From Bryobacterales bacterium KBS 96 (GTDB taxonomy: Bacteria; Acidobacteriota; Terriglobia; Bryobacterales; Bryobacteraceae): a stretch of 64,000 nucleotides of DNA. Below are positions 30,506-38,975 of this stretch, piece after piece (within the stretch, counting starts at the first letter, position 1; each line of letters begins with the position of its first letter). A program made the translations under genes and the position numbers. Where the stretch lies: positions 783,729-847,728 of the forward strand of contig KB906767.1 in assembly GCA_000381625.1 (NCBI GenBank), in the 5' to 3' direction. The notes beneath the pieces are model-generated. The model saw only the letters and a program-made list of their open reading frames with translations, was not told where the DNA came from and ran no database searches.

Positions 30506-31498
30506 TCAGACATCGCGAACGCACCGGAACGAGATGTTCGTCGTCGCGCTATCGGGTGTATTGGACGTACGAGCGGCCACGCGATAACGATTGCAATAAG
30601 ATTTGTGACAGAGATACGATCCGCCCTTCATCACTTTGGCCGAACCGTCGAGGGGGCCAACCGGATTCGTGCGCGTGGCGCTCACATGATATGTGGGATG
30701 GAACCAGTCCTGGCACCACTCCCACGCATTGCCGGTAATTGTGTACAGGCCATAGCCATTAGGTGGAAACGCATCGACTGGCGCCGGCGCGGAATATCCA
30801 TCTTCGGCAAGATCCAAGACCGGAAACTCGCCTTGCCAGATGTTGCAGAGGTGGCGGCCGTCCGGCGTAAGTTCGTCGCCCCACGGGTAGAGCTTCTGTT
30901 CAAGACCGCCGCGCGCGGCATACTCCCACTCGGCTTCGGTGGGCAGCCGCTTCCCTGCCCACCGGCAGTATTCGAGAGCATCGTTCCATGAAACGTGAAC
31001 GACAGGATGACTTGTCCGGCTCTCGATGTTCGAATCCGGGCCTTCCGGCCGGCTCCAGTCGGCGTTCCCGACTTTGCACCACCAGTTGGCGCCAGGGACG
31101 GTGGCCTCAACCAGTTCGTCATAACGCTCCGGCGGAATGTGGCCCTGAAACACGAACGACCACCCCAAGCGCTCCGACTCGGTCTGATAACCGGTCGCTT
31201 TCACAAACTCCACGAACTGAGAATTTGTCACCGGGTATGCATCGATGTAAAACGGGTCGAGAGCCACTTCGCGCACTGGGCCTTCGCCATCCCGCTGGAA
31301 TCCCTCTTTGGTATCGGTTCCCATTAAGAAAGAACCGCCGTCCAGTTTCACCATGTTGTCCGTGGAACCGGAAGATACGCGAATTCTCGCCGCGGAGGCG
31401 GAACGAGATGCTGTCAGTTTCTCCAGGCGGAATTTGCTCGGCACGCAGCACGGATGCGGCACACCAGCCGCAGCGAATAGTTCGAACTCACTCTTCAT
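30506..31498 (-). CDS. Formylglycine-generating enzyme (sulfatase-modifying factor type)
   Basis: 330 residues. The FGE-sulfatase fold covers about 48-328: MVKLDGGSFLMGTD, FYIDAYPVTNSQFVEFV, HPVVHVSWNDALEYCRWAG, LPTEAEWEYAARGG, GNAWEWCQDWF. The C-terminal part, GGSYLCHKSYCNRYRVAAR followed by NTPDSATTNISFRC, keeps both copper-binding/catalytic cysteines (CHKSYC) and matches the eukaryotic FGE pattern closely. This suggests true conversion of a sulfatase cysteine to formylglycine rather than a generic SUMF1-domain role. It overlaps the parvulin gene by 4 nt (ATGA). No sulfatase lies in the window, so its substrate is elsewhere. Confidence 0.9.
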   Translation of the reverse strand: MKSEFELFAAAGVPHPCCVPSKFRLEKLTASRSASAARIRVSSGSTDNMVKLDGGSFLMGTDTKEGFQRDGEGPVREVALDPFYIDAYPVTNSQFVEFVKATGYQTESERLGWSFVFQGHIPPERYDELVEATVPGANWWCKVGNADWSRPEGPDSNIESRTSHPVVHVSWNDALEYCRWAGKRLPTEAEWEYAARGGLEQKLYPWGDELTPDGRHLCNIWQGEFPVLDLAEDGYSAPAPVDAFPPNGYGLYTITGNAWEWCQDWFHPTYHVSATRTNPVGPLDGSAKVMKGGSYLCHKSYCNRYRVAARTSNTPDSATTNISFRCVRDV

Positions 31499-32376
31499 CG
31501 TGCCGCCTCCTGCGCATCGTGGCTTCGAGGAATTTTGCGGATATCGGCCCTTGCTCGCAGACCGTCCACAAATTCGGCGAGCGCCTGCTGTCGCCGTTCG
31601 TGCAAGAGATGGCGCTCGATTTCGTCGCGCGCCTCGCTCAGTGGAGCGATTCCTTCGGGTTTGTGTTCGTAGACTTTCGCGATATGGAATCCGAATGGCG
31701 AACGGAAGATATCGCTGACCTCACCCGGCGCAAGGGAGAACACAACCGCATCGAACTCATCGACCATCTGGCCTCTTGGAAAGAGTCCCAGGTCGCCGCC
31801 GCTGCCTGGACAATCCGAGAATTCGTCGGCAAGCTCTTCAAATTTCCGGCCATCTCGAAGTTGGCTTTGAACCATCGTGATCGCTTGATGCGCGGAGAAT
31901 TCGCCTGTTTTCTCGTCGATGTTCTTCACAATGTGCGCGGCATGAATCAACTCACGGACAAAGAATCGATTCCGATTCGCGCGATAGAAATCGGCGACTT
32001 CCGATTTCCTGGGCCGGGCGGCGTTGGCCGTCAGTTTTGCAAACAGACGATCTACCCGGAGTTGTGTCTCCACTTCCCGGCGGAAATCCTGTTCCTTTCC
32101 AGGAAGGATGCAACCCGATCTACCCGTCGATTGCGCCGTCATCTGCTGAATCGTGCTTTCGATCAGCTCGGGCGGAACCGGTTCGGCGTCTCTTAGCGCC
32201 TCCTGCTGCAGAAGCACTTTTTCGATCACATTCTCTCGTGCCCATTCGTTCGCGCGCATTCCGATTTCGAGCGGGTCGCGATCGGGCATCGATTGCGCCA
32301 GTTGCAGCCGCAGTCTGTTCGCCTCTTCTCGAAGTTCGGCATCGTCGACAAGTTGACCGTTGATCAGCAAAGGCAT
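31495..32376 (-). CDS. Parvulin-type peptidyl-prolyl isomerase
   Basis: 293 residues from the ATG at 32376; an in-frame start 30 nt upstream is possible. The N-terminal helical part (about 1-125, SurA/PrsA-like chaperone region, ENVIEKVLLQQEAL) precedes a rotamase domain at about 130-235: RELIHAAHIV, FEELADEFSDCPGSGGDLGLF, FSLAPGEVSDIFRSPFGFHIA. There is no signal peptide, so it may act in the cytoplasm. It overlaps the formylglycine-generating enzyme gene by 4 nt and must be co-translated with it, suggesting that it helps fold the enzyme or its client sulfatase. That link is inferred from the operon only. Confidence 0.88.
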   Translation of the reverse strand: MPLLINGQLVDDAELREEANRLRLQLAQSMPDRDPLEIGMRANEWARENVIEKVLLQQEALRDAEPVPPELIESTIQQMTAQSTGRSGCILPGKEQDFRREVETQLRVDRLFAKLTANAARPRKSEVADFYRANRNRFFVRELIHAAHIVKNIDEKTGEFSAHQAITMVQSQLRDGRKFEELADEFSDCPGSGGDLGLFPRGQMVDEFDAVVFSLAPGEVSDIFRSPFGFHIAKVYEHKPEGIAPLSEARDEIERHLLHERRQQALAEFVDGLRARADIRKIPRSHDAQEAAR

Positions 32377-32410
32377 TGTTCTCTCTCTATCGTGACATCC
32401 GCTCACATCT

Positions 32411-32500
32411 GGACCGGTATGCCTCGACCCTACAGCAGGTTACGCATTTCTTGTACGGACCGGGCATGGCCGGCCCGAGCGTGATTCTGGAATTTTCGAC
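32411..32500 (+). repeat. Dispersed ~90-bp palindromic repeat, copy 3
   Basis: First half around GGTATGCCTCGACCCTACA, second half GGACCGGGCATGGCCGGCCC, tail GTGATTCTGGAATTTTCGA. The tail is nearly identical to that of the copy at 20533-20627. It lies in the 139-nt gap between the antiporter operon and the parvulin gene. Confidence 0.75.
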
Positions 32501-32545
32501 GGTGAACCGCGCACGGAGGAAACGGCCGCAAAGCGAGGCCCGTGC

Positions 32546-34336
32546 TCATCGGAAACAATACGCACAGAGCAACCCGAAGCAGGCCATGCCAAAAGTCAAA
32601 AAGGCGACATAGTCGCCGACATGGCCGCTATGTATCTGGTGGAGCAATTGAAGCGGCTTCGCAATTGCCGCGGAGATGTCGCGGGCCCGATCGCTAAAGA
32701 GATGCACGGCGGCAATCGTAATCGCCCCGAGAACCGTGAGCAAACCACTGAATATTTCGGTGGGCGCTGGCCTGGGCGGCAGGGGAGCCGGGGCAGGCTG
32801 GGCATCGAGCACGCGAGTTGCGTAGGCGTTTGTGTTTTCAAATTGCATTGCGGCCGTGGATGCGGCGGGCTTTAGATTCGGCGTAAGTCCAACGAGCAGG
32901 CCGGCGGCGACCAGCGCGGCGGCGGGAACGAACATGGTGGCGGGTGTATGATCGTGACCCCGTTCCGTTTCGGGCTTCTCTTCATGTTTGGGGGCGCTCG
33001 ACTGATCCCCCGCGGGGCCCCAGCCGAAAAAGATGCGTCCTCCCGCGCGAAGCACCGCCGCTGACGTCACGGCTCCTGCAAATAATGAGATCAAACGCAC
33101 CCAATTGAAGCCGGTGGCGGCGGCCGCGGCATGCACCAAATCGTCACCGGCGGCTAACCCGGAAAACGGCAGCCCGCAAAGCGCAATCCCGCCGGCAAAA
33201 AACACGGCGGCCGTCCATCGCTGCCGGCGTCCTTTGGCGTACAGATCGAATTCGTCCACGCTTTCGAACCGGTGCAATAGGATGCCGGCCACAAGGAATA
33301 GCCCCGCCTTCACGGCGCCGTGCCCCAGCGTATAGACGGCGGCTCCCGCAAGTCCTTCCGGTGTGAACAGGCCCACTCCAATCGTCATCAGCCCGATATG
33401 GCTAATGGTCGAGAAGGCAAGCAGCCGCTTTACATTGCGCTGCAAATAACACATGAAAGCGCCGATAAAAGCGGTAACCACTCCGATGGTTACGAATAGA
33501 GTTCGTAAACCAGCCAGATGCGGGTGAAGCGCGTGATTGAAGACGTCCCAGTAGATTCTCGCCAGCGCGAACAGACCCATTTCAACCATCACCCCTGAAA
33601 ACAGAATGCAAATGGGAGTAGGCGCGACGGCATGAGCGTCCGCCAGCCAGAAATGGAACGGGACAACCGCCGCTTTGATCAGATAGCCGCAGACGATAAA
33701 GACGAACCCGATCAGCACCAGCGAATCGAGCGGCCCGGCGCCAAGCGCGCGCCCCATCTGCGCCATGTTCAGGGCCCCCGTGCGGGCATACAGCAGGCCG
33801 ATGCCGGAGAGCACAAAATAGGCTCCTATGGTGTTTGTGACGGCGAAATTTAAGGAGCCCTGCAAGCTGCCCGGATCTTCCGTCTTATAACCACACAGCG
33901 CAAACGCGGCGGCGCTCATGAGTTCGAAGAACACAAACATGTTGAACATGTCGCCGCTGAGGCAAAAGCCGCACATGGCGGCGAGGAACGCCAGCAGCAA
34001 GGCATGAAAATGATTACCGGCGGCATCGAAGTATTTGGAGGAGAATACTAGCGCCGCGAGCGTCAGAACACTGGCGAAGGTTCCCAAACCGGCGCCAATG
34101 GGATCGACGGTAAATGAGATGCCTAGCGCAATTCCATGCCGGGGAAGCCAGTTGCCGAACCAATAAACGATGGGCTGTTCCGCGGAAGCATGCAGAAGGT
34201 AACTTTCGATGCCCAGAGTCGCCAGCGTGGCGGCGATCGCAATCCCTTGCGAAAGGCGCTGTGAAACTAATTTGGTCAACGCCGCAAGTAGCGCGGCGGC
34301 AAAGAGCGGCAGGACAACCGGAAACACGGGAAGCAT
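32546..34336 (-). CDS. mnhD: Mrp/Mbh-type antiporter subunit D (NuoN/NuoM-like)
   Basis: 596 residues, polytopic inner membrane protein of the proton-conducting membrane transporter family (PF00361). It has about 14 hydrophobic segments. The core region has FFELMSAAAFALCGYK with the conserved Glu, and KAAVVPFHFWLADAHAVAPTP with the conserved Lys. It is the proposed proton/ion channel of the Mrp complex. The last 120 residues carry an acidic/His insert (KHEEKPETERGHDH) and two further helices. It is the seventh and last gene of the operon, 8 nt after subunit C. In this operon it is the only NuoL/M/N-type subunit. Confidence 0.92.
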   Translation of the reverse strand: MLPVFPVVLPLFAAALLAALTKLVSQRLSQGIAIAATLATLGIESYLLHASAEQPIVYWFGNWLPRHGIALGISFTVDPIGAGLGTFASVLTLAALVFSSKYFDAAGNHFHALLLAFLAAMCGFCLSGDMFNMFVFFELMSAAAFALCGYKTEDPGSLQGSLNFAVTNTIGAYFVLSGIGLLYARTGALNMAQMGRALGAGPLDSLVLIGFVFIVCGYLIKAAVVPFHFWLADAHAVAPTPICILFSGVMVEMGLFALARIYWDVFNHALHPHLAGLRTLFVTIGVVTAFIGAFMCYLQRNVKRLLAFSTISHIGLMTIGVGLFTPEGLAGAAVYTLGHGAVKAGLFLVAGILLHRFESVDEFDLYAKGRRQRWTAAVFFAGGIALCGLPFSGLAAGDDLVHAAAAATGFNWVRLISLFAGAVTSAAVLRAGGRIFFGWGPAGDQSSAPKHEEKPETERGHDHTPATMFVPAAALVAAGLLVGLTPNLKPAASTAAMQFENTNAYATRVLDAQPAPAPLPPRPAPTEIFSGLLTVLGAITIAAVHLFSDRARDISAAIAKPLQLLHQIHSGHVGDYVAFLTFGMACFGLLCAYCFR

Positions 34337-34344
34337 CTGGAGTG

Positions 34345-34689
34345 TTATCCGGATACCTTCATGAGGCGGTCCGGATTCAACGTGCCGTGGCGCTTATGAA
34401 TTTGGACAGCGAGGCTGAGCAGCAGAGCGATTACGGTGACTTCGACCACAATATCCGTTAGCATTAGAGCCTGCACAATCGGGTCTACTGCCAGCGTGTT
34501 GGCTGGGATATCGGCAAATATCGGCGCGACACGGCCGGCCCGGTAGCCGATCGAGAGAAGCAGGACGTAGCTTGACGATTGAATGACTCCCACGCAAATC
34601 ACGAGATGGATGAGGTTGCGGCTGCTGATGACCCCGTACAGACCTACGATGAATAGCCAAGCCGCAACCGCATAGGGCAGGTAGCTCAT
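34345..34689 (-). CDS. mnhC: Mrp/Mbh-type antiporter subunit C (NuoK-like)
   Basis: 114 residues with three membrane helices, homologous to NuoK of complex I. The motifs YAVAAWLFIVGLYGVISSRN and LAVDPIVQALMLTDIVVEVT are typical of MnhC/MrpC. It overlaps subunit B upstream by 4 nt (ATGA) and precedes subunit D by 8 nt. It forms part of the membrane complex that exchanges sodium or other cations for protons. Confidence 0.93.
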   Translation of the reverse strand: MSYLPYAVAAWLFIVGLYGVISSRNLIHLVICVGVIQSSSYVLLLSIGYRAGRVAPIFADIPANTLAVDPIVQALMLTDIVVEVTVIALLLSLAVQIHKRHGTLNPDRLMKVSG

Positions 34690-35438
34690 TGTTCCTTCTC
34701 TTCCAGGAGTTCCTCCAGATAGACCAGAAGGGCTAGCGACAATCCCCCGCTAACCTCGAGGCCGACGCCCAGATTGATGAATGGCACCATGCCGCCACTC
34801 GTAAGGCTGCCGCTTTGGCCGAGCGGCAAAGAATTTTGCAGAAATAGGCCGCCGAGGGCGACACAGGCGCCGCCAATCAGGATGTAAGCCGCGGCCCCGA
34901 ACGCCTCCGATGCTTCAATGAGCCGCTGCGGCACGGCGCGCCGGAACGGCCGGTAATCGGCGCAAAGATAGAGAAGCAGCGGTGCGGTGGAAAGAATCAC
35001 TCCGCCCTGGAATCCCCCTCCCGGCGTTACTTGTCCGTGCGTGACGATATAGAGGCCGAACAACACTGTAGGTGCGATGAGCAGTAGAGAGGTGACGCGG
35101 ACGGCGTCGCTCGCCGGAGGAATCATCCGGTCGGCGGCCTTGTCTTCGTGATCTCCCGCCGGCTCGTCTTTTTGCCGCCGCATCAACAGGAGCACGCCCA
35201 TTACTGACGTGAAGAGAATGAACTCTTCCCCAAGCGTGTCGAAACCGCGTACGTCGAAATTGACGGCGGTCACCGCATCCGTGATATGGCGCTCGGGAAC
35301 GGTGATGGCATTCACCATATCGCCGTACTTACTCTGAACATATCCGAACGGAGCGAGCGGACTGTATGCAAGGAAGAACACCCACACGAGGGCCGCCGCG
35401 GAGAGAAGGAAGAAGATTTTGCGGACCCGTCTAGTCAC
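34686..35438 (-). CDS. MrpA C-terminal/MnhB fusion subunit
   Basis: 250 residues. The N-terminal part (about 1-95, ending FDVRGFDTLGEEFILFTSVMG minus the last residue) corresponds to the C-terminal MbhE-like segment of MrpA. The rest (about 110-250: LLIAPTVLFGLYIVTHGQVTPGGGF) is a MnhB domain. The two modules, separate genes in Mbh hydrogenases and in many Mrp operons, are joined here in one polytopic protein. It overlaps its neighbours on both sides (8 nt with the DUF4040 gene, 4 nt with subunit C). Confidence 0.88.
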   Translation of the reverse strand: MTRRVRKIFFLLSAAALVWVFFLAYSPLAPFGYVQSKYGDMVNAITVPERHITDAVTAVNFDVRGFDTLGEEFILFTSVMGVLLLMRRQKDEPAGDHEDKAADRMIPPASDAVRVTSLLLIAPTVLFGLYIVTHGQVTPGGGFQGGVILSTAPLLLYLCADYRPFRRAVPQRLIEASEAFGAAAYILIGGACVALGGLFLQNSLPLGQSGSLTSGGMVPFINLGVGLEVSGGLSLALLVYLEELLEEKEQ

Positions 35439-35685
35439 TTTTGCGCCCCTGCTTCTTCACTCGCGCCAGAACCAGGAGAATCATTAACGGCAAAGCCACC
35501 GCTCCGACAACAATTTGCGATAAGCCAACGTCGGGCGCCTGGAAGACGAAGAACATGATGCCGAGCAGCAGCCCGTAGAAGCTAACCACCATGGCTTGTG
35601 AAAGAGGCTCGCGGTTGAATACGACAGCAGTGCCTCCGGCCGCGACAAAGATCAGGATTCCGGCTTGCAGAATTGTCTCGCTCAT
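35431..35685 (-). CDS. DUF4040/MbhD-like antiporter subunit
   Basis: 84 residues, three predicted helices. It matches the DUF4040 segment of MrpA (MbhD): FNREPLSQAMVVSFYGLLLG, then FQAPDVGLSQIVVGAVALPL. In full MrpA this follows a NuoL-like domain, which is absent here. It overlaps subunit G by 4 nt and the MnhB fusion by 8 nt. Confidence 0.88.
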   Translation of the reverse strand: MSETILQAGILIFVAAGGTAVVFNREPLSQAMVVSFYGLLLGIMFFVFQAPDVGLSQIVVGAVALPLMILLVLARVKKQGRKSD

Positions 35686-36020
35686 TTCTCTTCCCCGGCG
35701 AATGGAATGTCCTCATCGGCCGCTGGCGCGAGTTGCCGTTTCCGCCGGACGCGCCCTGCACGCGCAGTTGTGTGAGAAAGCACCGGATTCGAAACAAATA
35801 ATAGGATCGCTATCACAATCGCCTTCACGCCGGCTTGAGAAAAGCCATCGTGAACCAGCACGGCGGCGGGAATCGCAACCGCTCCAATCAGTGAACCCGG
35901 AGCGAGAAAGTGAATCTGGTCGTAGAGTTCGTCGCTGAGCAGAAGACCGATCGAAGTCACCGCAAAACCCGACACACCGACAACCAGCAGCACGCACACG
36001 ACGATTTCGTTGATGCTCAT
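35682..36020 (-). CDS. mnhG: Mrp/Mbh-type antiporter subunit G
   Basis: 112 residues from ATG 36020, which overlaps the stop of subunit F (ATGA). Three hydrophobic segments with the PhaG/MnhG pattern: INEIVVCVLLVVGVSGFAV, YDQIHFLAPGSLIGAVAI, GVKAIVIAILLFVSNPVLSHT. The frame is open further upstream, but the longer form would overlap subunit F heavily. Confidence 0.9.
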   Translation of the reverse strand: MSINEIVVCVLLVVGVSGFAVTSIGLLLSDELYDQIHFLAPGSLIGAVAIPAAVLVHDGFSQAGVKAIVIAILLFVSNPVLSHTTARAGRVRRKRQLAPAADEDIPFAGEEK

Positions 36021-36268
36021 AGCCAGCGCTCGAGAAAACGGGCAAACACGAGCCCCGCGCCGAAGGTGAGTATGGCGAGTGTGAGCGCCAGATCCACAAA
36101 AGGGGCGCGGCCATATGCTTCGCAAAGCACCAGCAGGATGATGACACAGATGGAACTGCCCGCTTCCAGTGCCACGAGGCGGCTGACCGCATCGCCCCGG
36201 ATGCAGCGGAGAAACGGTCCCACCATGCAGACGAGCAAGGCGATTGCGGTTACTGTCCAGATGTTCAA
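36017..36268 (-). CDS. mnhF: Mrp/Mbh-type antiporter subunit F
   Basis: 83 residues with three helices, MnhF/PhaF family: LLVCMVGPFLRCIRGDAVSRL, then FVDLALTLAILTFGAGLVFARFL (positions about 11-80). It starts one nucleotide after subunit E and overlaps subunit G by 4 nt, so translation is coupled along the operon. Confidence 0.9.
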   Translation of the reverse strand: MNIWTVTAIALLVCMVGPFLRCIRGDAVSRLVALEAGSSICVIILLVLCEAYGRAPFVDLALTLAILTFGAGLVFARFLERWL

Positions 36269-36269
36269 A

Positions 36270-36746
36270 TCACTCCTCCAGTTTGCGCGCGACTTTCGGT
36301 ATCGGGGCAGCTTTCAGTTGGTGGATGAGCAGATTGGCCTTCTCGCGATCGATGTCGACGATGACTGAATTGGGAGAAGCGCTGACATACAGAATCGTCA
36401 GGGTGCGCTGTGCGGACGCGCGGCAATCGTCAGCGGTAGCGCTGAAACGGCCGAGTTGGAATATCCCCTGGGAAGGCGCTCGAAGGAAGAGCCGTGCCAG
36501 AGCCTTGAGCACAATCCAGAGATCCGCGGTAATCATTCTGGGAAGACGCCACGCCTGCGCCAGCCACCGCAACCGCGGCTGGAAGCACAGGCGTTCGGAT
36601 CGCAGCGCAGTCTGGAGCGCAAACACTGTCACCGCTGAAGCTGCGGCGCCGGCGAGAACCTCTATCGCAGCCACTTGAGAAACAAAAACTAACCAAAGCA
36701 GAGTAAAGCCCACCCATTGCACGAACAGGTTCAGCAATAGCTTCAT
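36270..36746 (-). CDS. mnhE: Mrp/Mbh-type antiporter subunit E
   Basis: 158 residues from ATG 36746; the upstream in-frame start at 36776 adds ten residues. MnhE/MrpE family: LLNLFVQWVGFTLLWLVFV at the N-terminus, then RLPRMITADLWIVLKALARLF and LTILYVSASPNSVIVDID. It is the first gene of the seven-gene operon. The 303-nt gap behind it (36747-37049) should hold the operon promoter and also contains a partial palindromic repeat (about 36869-36892, GGACGTGCATGGCCGTCC); I could not resolve the promoter. Confidence 0.88.
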   Translation of the reverse strand: MKLLLNLFVQWVGFTLLWLVFVSQVAAIEVLAGAAASAVTVFALQTALRSERLCFQPRLRWLAQAWRLPRMITADLWIVLKALARLFLRAPSQGIFQLGRFSATADDCRASAQRTLTILYVSASPNSVIVDIDREKANLLIHQLKAAPIPKVARKLEE

Positions 36747-37049
36747 CTCAGTGATGAAGATGATCCATCCACCCAAACTATTACGAAAAGATATTCAGGA
36801 GAGCGGCAGAATCGCGCTCGGACTCAAGTTTTTCACCATGAAATCAATAATTTACACTGCTCGCGCAGCGGACGTGCATGGCCGTCCCGGCCCAGGCGGC
36901 ATAAGCGAGCTTGAAAAAAATCTTCTTCCAAAATACTGAATTGTCGATCTCGCGGTCCGTCATTCGACATAGGAGTAGAGCGTTGCTTCAGCCGGCCGAA
37001 ATCGGGGGAGAGGCGAGGCTCCGAATCGGAAGAGACGAGGACATACGCC

Positions 37050-37556
37050 GTGAAATTCAGGTTGAAAATGGAAGATGACAATTTGCAGAACGTCGATTTA
37101 CGGAAAAGCGTCGCCTACCCGGCAAACAGACGGAGCAAAGCGGCGAACCTAAACACCCTGCTGTGGACCATTCAGGGCCTGCTCGCCGCGCTCTTTGCGT
37201 TCGCGGGCGGAATGAAACTGATGCTGCCGATTGCGGAGTTGACCCAGCAGACACAACTATCGGGCGCTTTCATACGGTTCATCGGCGTGGCGGAAGCGCT
37301 CGGAGCCATTGGTCTGATCCTGCCGGGGCTTCTTCAAATCCGGCCCCGCCTCACAGCGTTTGCCGCAGCGGGCCTCGTGACGATCATGGCCGGCGCCACG
37401 GTGCTCACGCTGGCCGGCGAGGATCTCCGGATCGTAAGCCTTCCGCTGGTAACGGGCCTTCTATCGGCCTTCGTCGCGTATGGCCGCTGGCGCCCGGCCG
37501 TGCGACGAAGGCCCGCGGGAATGCGAAGCACACTCAACTTGAGCCGGGCAGAGTAA
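37050..37556 (+). CDS. DoxX-like membrane protein
   Basis: 168 residues from a GTG preceded by GAGGA at 8 nt; an ATG at 37068 is an alternative. Four hydrophobic segments from about residue 38: LLWTIQGLLAALFAFAGGMK, AFIRFIGVAEALGAIGLILP, LTAFAAAGLVTIMAGATVL, LVTGLLSAFVAYG. The FAGGMKL and GVAEALGAIGL motifs identify the DoxX-like family, membrane proteins of uncertain redox-related role. It is convergent with the pirin-MarR operon; DoxX and pirin genes are often neighbours in bacteria. Confidence 0.85.
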   Translation: MKFRLKMEDDNLQNVDLRKSVAYPANRRSKAANLNTLLWTIQGLLAALFAFAGGMKLMLPIAELTQQTQLSGAFIRFIGVAEALGAIGLILPGLLQIRPRLTAFAAAGLVTIMAGATVLTLAGEDLRIVSLPLVTGLLSAFVAYGRWRPAVRRRPAGMRSTLNLSRAE

Positions 37557-37597
37557 GGGATCAGATGCGCCACCATCCCGCGGGCCGGTTACGCACG

Positions 37598-38464
37598 TCA
37601 GAGGCGGCCCATTTTCCCCGCGCGATAGTCTTCGACCGCTTGGCGCAGCTCCGCCTCCGTGTTCATGACGAAAGGCCCATAACTGGCGACCGGCTCGTTG
37701 ATGGGCTCGCCGCTCAGCGCCAAAACAAGCGATTCGGCTTTTGCGTCCAGAAACACTCTTTCTCCCGAAACGCTGAGCGGCACGACCTGCGCGGCGCCTT
37801 TCAATGCTGCCGTTCCGTTCACGACAACTTCGCCCCGCAGCAGCACGATCGCGGAGTTTTGGCCGGACGGCAGGCTCAATTCACCGCTGCCGCCCGCCTC
37901 CAGCCGCACGTCGAACACGTTAACCGGGGTGAAGGTTTTGGCCGGACCTTTGACGCCGTTCAGTTCGCCGGCGATGATGCGGGCGTACGCTCCGGGCCCT
38001 AGATCGACGCGTGGAATATCGGCCTTTGATAACCCTTGATACCGGGGCTTCGACATTTTCTGAGCAGCCGGAAGATTCACCCAGAGTTGCACCATTTCGA
38101 AGGTTCCACCCTGCGCGGTGAACTCTTTCCCATGTTTCTCCTCATGGACGACGCCCGAAGCGGCGGTCATCCATTGCACGTCGCCGGGATTGATCGTGCC
38201 GGAATTTCCACCGGAATCGCGATGATCGACGCTGCCTTGATAGGAGATCGTAACCGTTTCGAAGCCACGATGCGGATGTTCGTCAACGCCACGAGGCCGA
38301 TTGGACGGCTCAAACCGGGAGGGAGCCGCATAATCCAGCATCAGAAATGGACTCAACTCTGTAAGGCCGTGGGAAGGAAAGATTGTCCGCACGGGAAAGC
38401 CATCTCCCACCCAATGCGACGATGCTGTCCCATGAATACCCAATGCTCGTTTTAGTTCTGACAT
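37598..38464 (-). CDS. Pirin family protein
   Basis: 288 residues, two cupin domains. The start at 38464 is fixed by AAGGAG 8 nt upstream; the longer in-frame start is unlikely. Metal ligands of the N-terminal cupin appear as DEHPHRGFETVT and later GVVHEEKHGKEF. The C-terminal cupin spans about 165-270 (GQNSAIVLLRGEVVVNG). Pirins bind iron and some degrade quercetin; others act as redox sensors. It lies 10 nt after the MarR-type gene and should be under its control. Confidence 0.92.
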   Translation of the reverse strand: MSELKRALGIHGTASSHWVGDGFPVRTIFPSHGLTELSPFLMLDYAAPSRFEPSNRPRGVDEHPHRGFETVTISYQGSVDHRDSGGNSGTINPGDVQWMTAASGVVHEEKHGKEFTAQGGTFEMVQLWVNLPAAQKMSKPRYQGLSKADIPRVDLGPGAYARIIAGELNGVKGPAKTFTPVNVFDVRLEAGGSGELSLPSGQNSAIVLLRGEVVVNGTAALKGAAQVVPLSVSGERVFLDAKAESLVLALSGEPINEPVASYGPFVMNTEAELRQAVEDYRAGKMGRL

Positions 38465-38474
38465 TTTCAGCTCC

Positions 38475-38957
38475 TTATTTGCTTTCCTCAACAGATTCTT
38501 TGGCGCTCATGGCCTCGGCCCCGCGGCCGAGTTTGCGCAAAAGCTTAGCGAGAGCGATCCGCTCTGGCCCATCCAAGTTCGAAAACACCCGTTCCATATC
38601 GCGCTCGTGCTCGGCAAATAGCGGCCGGATCAACTTCGATCCCTTTTCCGTCAGGTGCACAACACGCGAGCGGCGGTCGGCTGCTGTGGCCGCCCGTTCC
38701 ACCAGGCCGCTCCGCTCCAACCGGTCCACGGCCGCTGTCATTGACCCGCTGCTCAACAGGACTTTTTTCCCGAGAGCGCCGATCGGCAGAGGTCCCTTGT
38801 GTAGCAAGGCTTCGAGCACTCCGAAATCGCTCAGGCACAACTCCGTGGCTCTCACGCTTTGCCGTGCTTGTGATTCCACCGCCTTGCTGGCCTTCCACAA
38901 TAGGAGCCAGAGATGCACGCCGCTACTAGGCTGCCGGTCTTCGGTCGAGTTTGCCAT
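38475..38957 (-). CDS. MarR family transcriptional regulator
   Basis: 160 residues from ATG 38957. Winged helix-turn-helix: LSDFGVLEALLHKGPLPIG, then SSGSMTAAVDRLERSGLVER, the recognition helix and wing, with ADRRSRVVHLTEKG following. Length fits MarR. In-frame ATG 38984 lies beyond a perfect palindrome (38958-38975) that is best explained as an operator, so the inner start is preferred although its ribosome-binding site is weak. It is co-transcribed with pirin and probably represses its own operon, responding to phenolics or oxidants as many MarR proteins do; the ligand is unknown. Confidence 0.88.
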   Translation of the reverse strand: MANSTEDRQPSSGVHLWLLLWKASKAVESQARQSVRATELCLSDFGVLEALLHKGPLPIGALGKKVLLSSGSMTAAVDRLERSGLVERAATAADRRSRVVHLTEKGSKLIRPLFAEHERDMERVFSNLDGPERIALAKLLRKLGRGAEAMSAKESVEESK

Positions 38958-38975
38958 ATCTCTTGATATAGAGAT
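38958..38975. promoter_or_regulatory. MarR-type operator candidate
   Basis: ATCTCTTGATATAGAGAT: arms of 6 bp (ATCTCT/AGAGAT) around TGATAT, directly upstream of the marR start. The TTGATAT core resembles known MarR-family operators. It suggests autoregulation of the marR-pirin operon. Confidence 0.6.

Noticed and set aside
30988-32196. Plus-strand ORF of 402 codons
   Set aside because: It runs antisense to the formylglycine-generating enzyme and parvulin genes, both of which have full family motifs.
36020-36125. Longer start for subunit G (to 36125)
   Set aside because: It would overlap subunit F by over 100 nt and add a non-membrane, unconserved leader; ATG 36020 overlaps the F stop as ATGA.
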